A model generated the notes under the pieces. That model worked only from the letters and a program-made list of their open reading frames with translations, was not told the origin of the DNA and searched no databases. A stretch of DNA of 64,000 nt. It comes from Eriocheir sinensis. Its lineage: Eukaryota; Arthropoda; Malacostraca; Decapoda; Varunidae. Every line of letters begins with the position of its first letter. Position 1 is the first letter of the stretch. The stretch covers positions 8,862,761 to 8,926,760 of the forward strand of contig NC_066531.1 of assembly GCF_024679095.1 (NCBI RefSeq). The letters run 5' to 3'. This document shows, piece by piece, positions 25,195-35,999 of this stretch. A program made the translations under genes and the position numbers.

Positions 25195-25989
25195 AATCAC
25201 GCGTGAGACACTCGGGAACACAAAGTCACACGAAACACTCAGAAACCCAAGCACAAGCACGACTAAACACCCTCAAGTCACTCGCAAAAACACCGGAAGT
25301 ACAACAGCACACTCAAAACACTCTGAAACTCACGCAGAGCACTATAAACAGCCAAATCACACGCAAAAGCACTGGAAACACAACACACTCGAAACGCAGA
25401 ACACTCGAAAACAGCCAAATCACACGCAAAAACACCGGAAACAAAACAGCACACTCAAAACACTCTGAAACCCACGCAGTACACTTAGAAGCAGCCAAAT
25501 CACACGCAAAAACACCGGAAACACAACACACTTGAATCACTCTGAAACCCACGCAGAACACCCGGAAACAGCCAGATCACACGCATAAACACCGGAAACA
25601 CAACACACTTGAATCACTCTGAAACCCACGCAGAACACCCGGAAACAGCCAGATCACACGCAAAAACACCGGAAACACAACACACTTGAATCACTCTGAA
25701 ACCCACGCAGAACACCCGGAAACAGCCAGATCACACGCAAAAACACCGGAAACACAAATCACAGAGGCAACCACAGGCAGAAACCACAAGCGAACACACA
25801 CCAAACACGTGTCGGGAAATCACAGGCAACACACAAGGTCCACAAGCGAGAACACACAAACGCACGTGAAAGCAAACGCAAAATGAAAGCAAACGCAATC
25901 CCAAGAGCACGACGAAAACACAGGGCAAGCGATGTTGTGGAGCGCAGCGGGGTGAGGTCACGACCTTCTCTCAGCAGAGGTCGGGTGTG

Positions 25990-25992
<3 letters not shown>
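25195..25992. repeat. 77-bp minisatellite
   Basis: A-rich units with the ACACGCAAAAACACCGGAAA core. The phase is exactly 77 bp at 25501, 25578, 25655 and 25732, and degenerate on both sides (25195-25500 and 25800-25990). Open frames through it on both strands are repeat artefacts. Confidence 0.85.

Positions 25993-26036
<44 letters not shown>
25993..26036. repeat. (GA)n microsatellite
   Basis: Pure GA run. Confidence 0.95.
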
Positions 26037-26040
<4 letters not shown>

Positions 26041-26168
26041 TATTATTTAGTAAATTTATTACGCCCAAGGGAGACTGGCCTAGTGACAGTTGTACAGCCA
26101 ATTAGTTACATTTTTTTGTGACTCGCAGGGCACGTTGAAAACAACTTTGGAATACATACGTACAGGGG

Positions 26169-26528
26169 AGGCGGTGGCTGAATCGAAAGAGTGACGGCGC
26201 CGCGTTCAGGAGGACGCGAGTTCAATCCCCGCCCGGTGCCACCAAGCTGGGATTTTTCAGCCGCCGCCGAGTGGCTTAAAACTACCCACATACTGTCCAG
26301 AAGACCACCTATCAACCCGGATTCTAGATTCTAGGATTAAAGATGAGCTCCGGGAGGGTAGCATGAGCCAATGCAAGATGGCGCCACTTTAAACACTCGC
26401 CTGCACCAGAATGGGCTGGGCCGACGATCAGGCCCCACCGGGAAGAAGCCTTGGGCCGACCATCAGGCCCCACCGGGAAGAAGTCTATCGGCGCAATAGG
26501 CCGCGACGTAAAACAAAAAAAACGTACA
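26169..26528 (+). mobile_element. tRNA-derived SINE, copy 1
   Basis: Head with an A-box-like GTGGCTGAATCGAAAG and a B-box-like GAGTTCAATCC. Body has GAGTGGCTTAAAACTACCCA and CAAGATGGCGCCAC. The 3' part is a twice-repeated CCGACCATCAGGCCCCACCG unit, then an A-rich tail. The same SINE recurs at 33013-33394, 45530-45652, 56084-56231 and 56378-56711. Confidence 0.8.
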
Positions 26529-26543
26529 ATACCCATCCACGCC

Positions 26544-26544
<1 letters not shown>

Positions 26545-26577
<33 letters not shown>
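26545..26577. repeat. (AC)n microsatellite
   Basis: Pure AC run. Confidence 0.95.
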
Positions 26578-26580
<3 letters not shown>

Positions 26581-26589
26581 CGTAAATTG

Positions 26590-28741
26590 ACGGTTTTGAT
26601 CTCTGAAAAACCTATTTTTGGAAACCCGGAATGACTAGTGCACGATAGCTTTAATATGAGAGGAATACTCGCTCTCGCGATAGAGCCTAGAGAAAAACGG
26701 CAAATATCCGAACTTCTAGACTATAACGAGTCTAGGCTGCACTAGAAAAAACAAATAATAACGTGAAAGAGTCGAGAGAAGCAATCGAGCAGGGTGCTGG
26801 CAGCGCCACCTGGACACAGGCAGAGATAGGTGCCGCACGCTCCATTCTTTCAAGGTGCCTCGACGGAGGCTGGAGGAACCTTCTGTGGGGAAGGAGGGGG
26901 AAATAAGGAATATGCACTAGTCATTCCGGGTTCCCCAAAATAGTTTTTTCAGAGATCAAAACCGTCATTTTGGGAACCGTCCATGACTAGTGCACGATAG
27001 CTAACTCCCACTTGGAGCAGGGAGAAGGCGACTCCATCGAAGTGCCACAAACTTAAGTCTACTTCTGCGTCCCAAGTCGGCATGCGTAGAGACGGTCTGA
27101 GTCACCCGAACTTAGTATGGTGCAACACTTTCCATTTTAGGCTGGTGCCTGGAGGAGGGGACAAATAATATAAGTCCCAAATGTTCCATTGTTCGGTAAA
27201 ACCGTCTGGACCGCCCTCCGTTCTCCGAATACCTCTGACGAGGAACTTCGGAAGCCTGGCCGATGTCTTGCAGGCAAAGAGATCGATATGCGGTGTCCCC
27301 CACCTAATGCATAGTTTCTCGAAATAATCCCATTTTAAGGTCCGTACCACTGAGGACCTCTTGAAGCGGGGAAGAGCATCTGCCCACTCGTTGTTTTCCC
27401 CTGGGACCTGTCGGGTTGACAGTGAAATGCGACGTAATGCCGCCAGGGCAGATATATGTTCCGACATTGATAGCAGGTTTTCCTGAACAGGAGGTGCCAT
27501 GCTTGGCGCGGCCTTGGACCGCTGTCATGTTATAGCTGTCGAAGCAGATAGTCTTGCCTTCCAGGTTGGGGTACTCCTAAAGAAAGAAGGGAGAAACCAG
27601 GAATCGAAGAAGCCCAACAGGGATTCCCATTGTCTGCGAGACATGGTGAGGAACTGAAGCACTAGAGAGTTTGAAACCAAGGTTTATAACCTCAGATAGC
27701 CTTACCGTGCCCAACCTCGAGTCCCAGTGGAAACCTGGTAAACTGAAGTTACCTCTCCAACCTGGAAAGCGAGGAACAACGGAACGAGGGTGGCTGGGAC
27801 TGTGCCAATAAGTGTCCTGCGGATTAATTGCTGCCAGCCAGTAATGTTGTCGGAGCCGCAACCTCACTTGTTGGAACGATGGCAGACGAAATTTGAAGGT
27901 TTAGATGTATGACTTCGATTAGTTTAGGTCTTTCTTTGGCACAGTGACAACACGGGAGAGAAAACTTTCCCAACCGTTCTCTTTACGCCCCTTTGTTAGG
28001 AAAACGCTCAAGGGAACCTTCGTAAACTCAGGAGAAAACTCGCCTCGTGATCAGAGGTTCAAGGCCAGGTCAGTCCTTGTCTGACGACCGCGGGTGCCCA
28101 TCCTTTCCCTGGCCATGCGTCCTGCCTGGGAACGGAGAGTCACTGAGTTGTCTCCTCCATTCTGGCTTTCCCCCTGTGGAAGTGCTCTTGCATGGAATCC
28201 TGCTTCCTGCGAGAGACGCAAACGGAGGCTGTTGACCCCCTCCCCTACGATAGGCGGATTGTTAGCACGTCTTATTGTGGCTTGGCTGACCGCTGCTGGA
28301 GAGGAGCTGATGCTTGGGGTACCACTGTCTGGATTGGTGGTGTATCAGCTGCCAGGCATCTTTCCGCAGGGTCCTGAGAGTGGGGAAAAGGTTTGGAGCT
28401 GTAGCGAAACGCCTAACGGCGTAAGTTGAGGTGCTCCCCCACTCAGTCGACCAGAGCTAAGCATGTCAGCAGAAGGAGGGAGAGGCCAAATCCTTTCTCT
28501 GTAATCGCCAGAGCCTCAGAAAGGGTAGCGAACGACAAGTGTGACAAAGAGGAACATGAGAGGTAGAGGGCTCTGACACTCCCGTCGCCTTTAAAGTGGG
28601 GCTTCGACAGGTATGGACTCCTAGAGCGGCGTCGGCGGACGCTCTAAGTCCTCCTTGGTAGGATCTGAAGAAGGGCTGTAAAGGGCCGACACAGAGTTGT
28701 GTCTCCTGACGGCCGAAAAACTTTAGAAAGGACTGGAACAT
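26590..28741 (-). mobile_element. Decayed DIRS-like retroelement with inverted ends
   Basis: The minus strand carries a DIRS-type RT and RNase H (27867-27102). At the 3' side, 26590-26653 and 26913-26972 are inverted copies sharing ACGGTTTTGATCTCTGAAAA and CCCGGAATGACTAGTGCA. TGACTAGTGCACGATAGCT is also repeated directly at 26630 and 26982. DIRS elements have inverted termini. The tyrosine recombinase expected after RNase H is not found; only about 100 bp separates RNase H from the terminal block. The terminal block also occurs at 35488-35740 and 58525-58770. Confidence 0.55.
27102..27867 (-). pseudogene. DIRS-like RT and RNase H fragment
   Basis: Upper part (27867-27577) has INPQDTYWHSPSHPR, the RT motif A region, and SEVINLGFK downstream. 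Lower part (27500-27102) has ISLSTRQVPGENNEWADALP, the RNase H end with its final Asp, and then the linker HIDLFACKTSARLPKFL...QWNIWDLYYLSPPP, which I associate with DIRS and related tyrosine-recombinase retroelements. The two parts are in different frames and the catalytic Asp-Asp block of the RT is not clearly preserved. Confidence 0.65.
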
Positions 28742-28811
28742 GTCCGCAAGTTGAAAGAATTAAGGTTGAAGGCCTCTGTTACTAGCCGCCAGCTCTGCCT
28801 TAAATCAAACG
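27868..28811. other. Probable remaining DIRS sequence, unassigned
   Basis: Moderately GC-rich. A minus-strand frame at 28466-28741 (91 codons, starting MFQSFLKFFGRQ) lies where a gag ORF would be. No conserved domain is recognised. Confidence 0.35.
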
Positions 28812-28872
28812 TTTAAGGTCAGACCACCCAGTCTGGACCATAGGGTCTGTGTGGTCTTAATATCTATGTATA
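28812..28872 (+). mobile_element. CR1 3'-end fragment
   Basis: GGTCTGTGTGGTCTTAATAT preceded by AGTCTGGACCATAGG matches the 3' UTR of the CR1 copy at 20360-20430 (opposite strand). Confidence 0.7.
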
Positions 28873-28895
28873 TCAAAGTTCCTGGCCCAACGAAT

Positions 28896-29790
28896 TATGT
28901 TTCGTAGACTGCCGCAAATGTACATTGCTGGCCACAAATATATGTTGGCCTCCGGAAATATCCGTAGACGGCCGCAAATGGACTACGCTATTGAAAAACA
29001 AAAATGATAGCAGCCGCAAATAATGGTGAGCCGCTGCAAAAATACGTAGCTGGCCGCAAAAACACGTAGGCGTCAACAAATATACGAAGCTGTCCACACA
29101 GATGCTTAGGTGACCGCAAATATGCAAAGACGACAGCAAAAATACATAACTGGTCGCCCATAAACGTAGGCGACAGCAAATATGCGTAGCTGGCCGCACA
29201 TAACTTAGGCGACAGCAAAGATGCGTAGCTGGCCGCACATAACTTAGGCGACAGCAAAGATGCGTAGCTGGCCGCACATAACTAGGCGACAGCAAAGATG
29301 CGTAGCTGGCCGCACATAACTAGGCGACAGCAAAGATGCGTAGCTGGCCGCACATAACTAGGCGACAGCAAAGATGCGTAGCTGGCCGCACATAACTAGG
29401 CGACAGCAAAGATGCGTAGCTGGCCGCACATAACTTAGGCGACAGCAAAGATGCGTAGCTGGCCGCACATAACTAGGCGACAGCAAAGATGCGTAGCTGG
29501 CCGCACATAACTTAGGCGACAGCAAAGATGCGTAGCTGGCCGCACATAACTTAGGCGACAGCAAAGATGCGTAGCTGGCCGCACATAACTTAGGCGACAG
29601 GGAAGATGCGTAGCTGGCCGCACATAACTTAGGCGACAGGGAAGATGCGTAGCTGGCCGTACATAAGCGGGGGCGATTAAACGTAGCTGGCAGCACATAT
29701 ACGTATAATTATATGAGCAGCTGCAGAGATGCGTAAGCCGGAAAGATTCGTAGGCGACAGCAAATAAACGTAACTGGCCGCACCTACACT
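28896..29790. repeat. 39-bp minisatellite built of two related halves
   Basis: The homogenised core (about 29200-29660) repeats GATGCGTAGCTGGCCGCACA plus TAACTTAGGCGACAGCAAA, 38-39 bp. Each half resembles the other (CGTAGCTGGCCGCAAATA versus CGTAGGCGACAGCAAATA). The degenerate flanks at 28896-29190 show the 19-20-bp half units. Open frames on the minus strand follow from 39 being a multiple of three. Confidence 0.9.
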
Positions 29791-29817
29791 TATAAATCAA
29801 CACACTCTTCATATTAC

Positions 29818-30612
29818 CAAATGCCTCTTTTCTTAATTTCTGTGTCGCATTTCACATCCTTTGTTACCATGCTTCCCAGAGAGTTAAAACTTGCCACCCT
29901 TTCCACCAATCGGTCTCCACAGCGCAGCTCCATTTGTGGTCCAGGAAGATCCTTTGCATTTTGTTTTTCGGGCGTTAATTGTCAGTACTCTGTTTTCGCT
30001 TTCCTCTTTTACTCTGTCAAACATAATTTGCAGCTTCTCATTTGTGTCTGCTATCAAGACTGTGTCATCTGCATATCTCAGGTTGTTAATATTCTGTTCA
30101 CCAACTCTTATACCTTCACAATCCCTGATGTTCATTATTATTTCTCCATATAGAGAAAACAAATCTGGGGATAATACGCATCCCTGCCTGACTCCTTATA
30201 TTTTGACATTGTTTCTCCTTCATTTACTCTCATACAAGCTTTTTGTCTCCAGTAAAGATTATTTTTCAGTCTGTATTCCTTTCCAGTCACTCCTATGCTC
30301 CTCAATATATCCATTAGGTCCACATGTCTAACTTTGTCAAAAGCTTTCTCATAGTCGATAGATTTCTTTGCTTCTCTATTACTCTTTCAGCCAACGTTCT
30401 CAACATAAATATTGCGTCGCTTGTTCCTCTTCCTTCAACAAATCCGCACTGTTCCTCTGATACTTCTCGACGTATTTTCTCTCTTAATCGTTTCAGTATC
30501 ACCTTCAATATGATTTTTGTGATTTGGCTCATAATGCTGATCGTCCGGTGTTTCTCACAATCAAGTGTTCCACTTATTTTTGGAATTGCTATGAACGCAG
30601 ATTTGCACTATG
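29818..30612 (-). pseudogene. RTE/L1-like LINE RT fragment inside the minisatellite
   Basis: Minus-strand frames give IPKISGTLDCEKHRTISIMSQ, then RREVSEEQCGFVEGRGTSDAIF, VDLMDILRSIGV, LFSLYGEIIM, the catalytic NLRYADDTVL, and SLGSMVTKDVKCDTEIKKR. The YADD motif and FVEGRGTSDAIF block point to the RTE- or L1-like polymerases common in decapods. Frame breaks lie near 30320 and 30160 and the loop before YADD is partly deleted. Minisatellite units lie on both sides (up to 29790 and 30612-30640). Confidence 0.8.
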
Positions 30613-30640
30613 TAGGCCACCGCAAATATACGTAGCTAGC
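30613..30640. repeat. Minisatellite remnant right of the LINE fragment
   Basis: GTAGGCCACCGCAAATATACG followed by GTAGCTAGCT matches the half units of the 28.9-29.8 kb array. Confidence 0.7.
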
Positions 30641-31295
30641 TAAGTGTCTGATGGTAAGGCTTGAGTCGAGGCACGTCTCGAACACGGCAGCTAGCCACGC
30701 CCACGGTCCGAGTACGGGTATGATACGGGGAGCGGGGTCACCAACCCCGCCACCTCCAAGGGCGAAAGTGAGTCAAGCAGCCTTGACACTCGTCACAACA
30801 CAGTCGTTCAACACACCCGTAACACGGGGAGAGAGGGCACCGGTCTCCAGGGACGTAAGCGAACAAAATGGACGCTAACCACTCGTCACAAACACGGCCG
30901 TCCCTGGCACCCGTAACACGGGGAAAGATAAGTCTGGTCCGGGAAGGGATCGTAGATCCGTGCCTCCAGGGATAAGAGACGAACCAGAAGGACGCAAGTC
31001 ATTCGTCACGAAAGCAGCTGCTCCTCCCGCCTGTGACATGGGTAGGGAGGACGCCGGTCCGTGAGGGGGTCGTGCACCCGCGCCTCCGGAGACGAAAGCA
31101 AACCAAATGGACGCAGGTCAAGCGAACCATATGGAAGAAGGTCATTCGTCATAAACACGGCCGCCCCTCTCGTCCGTAACACGGAGAGAGAACGCCGGTC
31201 TGGGAGGGGATAGATATCCGCGCCTCCAAGGACGAAAGCGAACCAAATGGACGCAGGTCAAGCGAACCATATGGACGCAGGTCATTCGTCACAAA
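30641..31295. repeat. Large-unit minisatellite, about 100-144-bp unit (block 1)
   Basis: Repeating order: CGTCACAAACACGGCCG, CGTAACACGGGGAGAG, CGCCGGTCCGGGAGGGG, GACGAAAGCGAACCAAATGG, ACGCAGGTCATT. Spacing of the CGTCACAA core is about 96, 118, 144 and 140 bp. The AGCGAACCATATGG element also occurs, reverse-complemented, at 35935-35990 and 58968-59020. Confidence 0.85.
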
Positions 31296-31833
31296 CGAAT
31301 GGAGTATGCATCTCACGTGTGGGGGGGCTCCACTCACACAGCTCTTCTGGACAGAGTGGAGTCTAAGGCTCTTCGTCTCATCAGCTCTCCTTCTCCTACT
31401 AATAGTCTTCTATTCTTAAATTTCGCCGCCATGCTGCCTCTCTATCTTCTATCGATATTTCCACGCTGACTGCTCTTCTGAACTTGCTAACTGCATGCCT
31501 CCCCCTCTCCCGCGGCCCCGCTGCACACGACTTTCTACTCATGCTCATCCCTATACTGTCCAAACCCCTTATGCAAGAGTTAACCAGCATCTTCACTCTT
31601 TCATCCCTCACGCTGGTAAACTCTGGAACAATCTTCCTTCATCTGTATTTCCTCCTGCCTACGACTTGAACTCTTTCAAGAGGAGGGTATCAGGACATAT
31701 CTCCTCCCGAAATTGACCTCTGTTTTGGCCACCTCTTTTGATTCTTTTTTTTAGGAGCAGCGAGTAGCGGGCTTTTTTTTATTATTGTTTCCTTTTTTTG
31801 TGCCTTGAGCTGTCTCCTTTGTATAAGAAAAAA
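31296..31833 (+). pseudogene. LINE B 3' fragment
   Basis: Starts at RMEYASHVWGG and runs through QHLHSFIPHAGKLWNNLP and LNSFKRRVSGH to a T-rich and A-rich 3' end. It interrupts the satellite exactly within CGTCACAAAC/ACACGGCCG. 5' truncation and an A-rich end fit target-primed insertion. Confidence 0.85.
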
Positions 31834-32035
31834 ACACGGCCGCTCCTCTCACCGTAACAAGGAGAGAGAGAACGCCGGTCCGGGAGGGGATATAGATCCG
31901 CACCTACAAGGACGAAAGCGAACCAAATGGACGCAGGTCATTCGTCACAATCACGGCCGCTCTTCTCGTCCGTAACACGGAGATAGAACGCCGGTCCGGG
32001 AGGGGATTGAGATCCGCACTTCCAGGGGCACTTGA
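31834..32035. repeat. Large-unit minisatellite (block 2)
   Basis: Continuation of block 1 after the LINE fragment, about 1.5 units. Confidence 0.85.
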
Positions 32036-32039
32036 AACA

Positions 32040-32506
32040 CTATTATGCTTACAAAATGGGTTTTATTTTTTTTTTAACATAAAGATAAAATGAATTTAGT
32101 AATTTTTAAGCAGCCCATTTAAAGCAGATCTTGCTTTTTGGGCAGCATGTTTGTATTTTTTTTTGTGTTCAGTTGCCAATACATACATATGTAAAAAAAA
32201 AAAAATTCATTACATAATACATATTTACCCCTCATAGAACATAATAATCTACTTATATACATTAGAAACAGGTAGCTTTATCAATATTGAGCAAGAATAT
32301 ACTGTTTACAATGTTTCTTAAATGTATGCAACGTTGGTAATACTTCAACGTGATTTGGCACAGAATTCCAAATTTTAGGACCAGAATAAGCTAGAGAGTG
32401 TTGGAAGACTGACAGGTTATGTTGTGGAGCACGGAGATATTCACGGGTGCGGGTGGGACAATTGTGTTGTGGTAGTAAGACTGAGACTGTCATAATTCTT
32501 GTGTTG

Positions 32507-32599
<93 letters not shown>

Positions 32600-32805
32600 A
32601 ATTTGTAATTAATCAAAAAGTTTTAGGATGTTCATTTTTTTACAGAAAGGTTGTGTGTAATCAAAATAACCATGGTTTGAAATAATTCTAATTACTTTCT
32701 TTTGCAGACGAAATATGGGAAGTAAATGTGTTGGATAAGTGTTACACCAAATTGGTGTACAATACTGAAAATGTGGTAATACATGGGCATTGTACACACA
32801 CTCAA
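32040..32805 (-). pseudogene. LINE D 3' fragment with internal (AT)n
   Basis: Minus strand: YNAHVLPHFQYCTPIWCNTY and SNHGYFDYTQP (32797-32610), then an AT tract, then MTVSVLLPQHNCPTRTREY through SGPKIWNSVPNHVEVLPTL (32493-32281), and an AT-rich 3' UTR to 32040. It matches the plus-strand copy at 63520-64000, including the AT tract at the same position. 5' truncated. Confidence 0.85.
32511..32597. repeat. (AT)n microsatellite in LINE D
   Basis: About 87 bp of AT at the same site in the coding region as 63728-63815. Confidence 0.95.
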
Positions 32806-33012
32806 AAAACTATCGTTACAGTGGGGTCCGACGAATTTCACACTGAGCAACCCAGTAATCTCGGCAGGGTTGGTAAGAGTGCGATCACCCCCACCACCTC
32901 AGCTCTGCCGGGGGGAGCAGGACAGGACCCCCGTAAGGGATGGATAGAGAGGAAGGGAGACACTGAGATACCGGATATCACCATAATATTAACGGAGTGA
33001 TTTGAGTGCCAC

Positions 33013-33394
33013 TTTTTTTTTTTTTTTTTTTTTTTTACGTCGCTGCCTATTGCGCCGGTAGGCATCTTCCCGGTGGGGCCTGATGGTCGGCCCAAGGCTT
33101 CTTCCAGGTGGGGCCTGATGGTCGGCCCAGCCCGTTCTGGCGCAGTTGAGTGTTTATAGTGGCGCCATCTTGCATTGCCTCATGCTGCCCCCCGGAACTC
33201 GTTCTTGATTCGCTTGGACGGCTTCCTCTAGAATCCGGGTTGATGGGTGGTCTTCAGGACAGCATGTGGGTAGTTTTAAGCCACTCGGCGGTGACTGAAA
33301 AATCCGAGGTGGTAGCGTGGGGATTCGAACCCGCGTCGTCCATCACGCGGTGAGTGTGGGCCCAGTACGCTACCAGTTGAGCCACCGCCTACCC
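33013..33394 (-). mobile_element. tRNA-derived SINE, copy 2
   Basis: Full copy read on the minus strand. B box GGTTCGAATCC is perfect, body GAGTGGCTTAAAACTACCCA, two ACCATCAGGCCCCACC units, and a long T run (A tail) at 33013-33037. Confidence 0.85.
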
Positions 33395-34126
33395 AGAGTT
33401 TAGGCTTTATATTCACAAATTATTAAACAATAATGTTCATATGATATACGTAACAGCGGTGGGTAGAAGTATTCCCCCATGTCAAAGACAAAAACAACCA
33501 ACAACACATGTCAGATATAGTTCAGTTCATAATGTGCCATCCTGGAACTAATGCTTCCACTGAACGTGTTTTTTTCTCTCATGAACAAGTTGTGGCCATC
33601 TGAAAAAAAACACTTCTCTGGAGAAGAGTAATTTATTAAATAGCTTGCATGCAGGAGTTAATTTCTCTAACATGTTGGTATAATGACTCGCCGATGATTA
33701 TTACCTAGAGAATTAATCGTATTGGGTGCATTCCATGATTGTTTCGAGACAAGCGAATACCGTGATTCGAGTAGTGCATGCTTATACTTATGAAACCAAT
33801 GCCAACGTTATCTTACTTTTGGGTGATAAGTCAAGTTTATAATCCACTATAAATCTATCATAAGGGTTAGTTAAGTTTTACGTAACCTCCTAGGCTCAGT
33901 GGAGCCGTATGTGGCGATCAGTCAGTGGGATTCACTCTGATATCCGAATCCTGAGTGACTCATTACTGCAAGGTGTTTATCATAGTTTCCTAAATGGACG
34001 AAATTTTAACTCTTCAGTTGTGTGTGAGGTGTTAAAGCATAATTTCATCACCCCAAACACTACAGTATTATAGCTACATAGAACACAGATCAATTAACTT
34101 CGACTAAGACTCCACCTGTGTGTTTC
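33395..34126. other. AT-rich stretch, no gene recognised
   Basis: About 730 bp with only short frames. No repeat or domain recognised. It ends where the duplicated block begins. Confidence 0.5.
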
Positions 34127-35160
34127 ATGAGGAGACAGCTGTTCCTGGCTTACCAACATATCGGGTCCCCCTCCCTGTTGTCACACTTACACCGACCTCC
34201 AAAGACTCCCCTCTCCTCTTGCAGAAGCAATTGGCTCTGGAGACCATCGCCACTGTGTCCACGTCAGTCGCCGCCGTCCAGCACATCTACGTTGACGGTT
34301 CAATGCAGGCAGACAGGAGTGCAGCGTGTGCCATGTTCTCCCCCACCATGGAGCCGCCTGTGGGGGATGAGTGGCTCGGCCGCAGGCTACCAGACTCTTC
34401 GAGCTCCACCTTCTGTGAACTTCACGGCAACCTGGATGCAGTAACTCTCCTTGCTCGACGAAGAGTGAATGGGGTTATTACCTGTGACTCCCAGTCTGCT
34501 CTCCATGCCCTCTCCTCGCCCAGACCCAGCTGTGGCAGTGTTGTACAGGACGTCCTGCGTCAACTAGCCATTGCCCGCGATTCCTCTCTTGTCATGTCCT
34601 TCGTGTGGACGCCCTCCCACATCGGGCTTGCTGATCATGACACGGTGGATCGTCTTGCCAAGGCGGCCTGTACACTGGACTTGCATGATACGGATGCTGT
34701 GCCCTCCCTCCGGTGCCTGCGATACAGCATATACTTAGTTGCTCTCTCCAAGACAGTGCGTCGCAGGGACGCATAACGGGCCAACAGTGGGTCCATCCAG
34801 CACCACGACAACATGCTCCAGTGTCGTCACAAGTACCGCCGACACGGCCTCACGTACGGAGGTACAATGTTGTGAGTGCGCGGCTCAGGCTCGGATACCG
34901 GCCAGTGTGGCAGGTCTCCCAAGAAGAGGATGTGCCGCACTACTCCTCCTGCAAACTGTGTGAGCAACCGAACGCCAACACCCTTGAACAGTATTGCCTC
35001 CAGTGCCACACAGTAACAGACTTACTCCCACACAGACAAACCCTACTCCAAATTTGTAAATACTTACTCACTACAGGCAATCCAGACATCATACTGATCA
35101 TTTTGGTGGCTGTTGATTGTAAATATTTTGTTCATTGTCTATATTTTGCTTACGTGTATG
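34127..35160 (+). pseudogene. LINE C RNase H and C-terminal knuckle, copy 1
   Basis: RNase H: YVDGSMQADRS (first Asp), CELHGNLDAV (Glu), CDSQSALHAL (Asp), WTPSHIGLADHDTVDRLAK (His and last Asp). Then, in another frame, SARLRLGYRPVWQV and a C-x2-C...H...C knuckle (CKLCEQPN...YCLQC). A stop truncates the frame at 34774. RT and endonuclease are absent from this copy. Confidence 0.85.
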
Positions 35161-35189
35161 TGTGTGTGTGTGTGTGTAATTCACCGCGG

Positions 35190-35420
35190 CCTGATCATGA
35201 GTCGGACTCGCTTTCGCCAGCAGGTAATTTCACGACGTGAGCAAGTGCTCATTTTTGTCGATCTCTGGGTACTGCCAGGACCTCACACACCACACACCCC
35301 ATCCCCTTTCCTCAAGGGGGGACAGTAATCACTCCTAGTCAACAGAAAGGATCCGACCTGAGCGGGGCCCCGAACCGCCGCCTGTTTGGCAGTGAAGCAT
35401 TGCAGCGCAGCGCTCTACCG

Positions 35421-35422
<2 letters not shown>
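35190..35422 (-). mobile_element. Possible tRNA-derived SINE
   Basis: On the minus strand a CGGTAGAGCGCTGCGCTGCA segment and GGCGGTTCGGGGCCCCGC resemble A and B boxes, followed by a shared body. Repeated at 58260-58495. The assignment rests only on the boxes. Confidence 0.4.

Positions 35423-35471
<49 letters not shown>
35423..35471. repeat. (TG)n microsatellite
   Basis: Long TG run; the counterpart at 58494-58507 is short. Confidence 0.95.
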
Positions 35472-35475
<4 letters not shown>

Positions 35476-35487
35476 TACGTCCATGTT

Positions 35488-35990
35488 TTTGGGAACCCGG
35501 AATGACTAGTGCACGATAGCTATAATGTGAGAGGGATACTCGCTCTCGCGATAGAGCCTAGAGAAAAACGGCAAATATATCAACTTCTATACTTTAACGA
35601 GTCTAGGCTGCACTAGAAAAAACAAATAATAACGGGTGAAAGAGTCGAGAGAAGCAATCGAGAAGGGTGCTGGCAGCGCCACCTGGACACAGGCAGAGAG
35701 AGGTGCCGCACGCTCCATTCTTTCAGGCCGCCTCGCTCCGTGAAGACGCTCCCCCGCTCTGCTGCCACAGTGAACTGTGTGACCACATTTGCTTGGCCTT
35801 GTTTCCTTGTGCCTTGCTCAAGTTCCTCGTCCCTGAGAGCGGCGGTTTTCTGACCCCCTTCCCGCACCGGCGCTCTGTCTCCCCGTGCCACCGCCGGGCG
35901 AGAAGAGCGGCCGTGTGTGTGACGAGTGATTAGCGCCCATATGGTTCGCTTGACCTGCGTCCATTTGGTTCGCTCTCGTCTTATTACATG
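35488..35990. other. DIRS-like terminal block plus satellite-like tail
   Basis: 35488-35740 matches 26620-26880 (GGAATGACTAGTGCACGATA through GCGCCACCTGGACACAGG). The remainder carries GACGAGTGATTAGCGCC and the reverse complement of the 31-kb satellite motif. No ORF. Confidence 0.6.
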
Positions 35991-35999
35991 AATATATTT

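Noticed and set aside
24380..25195. 271-codon minus-strand frame rich in Ser, Pro, Leu and Thr
   Set aside because: It lies entirely in the G-rich minisatellite and reflects the repeat.
28896..29790. CRISPR-like array
   Set aside because: Units are contiguous with no unique spacers, and the sequence is eukaryotic.
28873..29812. Open frames with LCAASYASLLSP-type repeats
   Set aside because: 39-bp units preserve frame; no evidence of a protein.
35667..35933. 88-codon frame duplicated at 58702-58968
   Set aside because: Conserved only because the whole 2.2-kb block is duplicated; it overlaps the DIRS-like terminal block and shows no domain.
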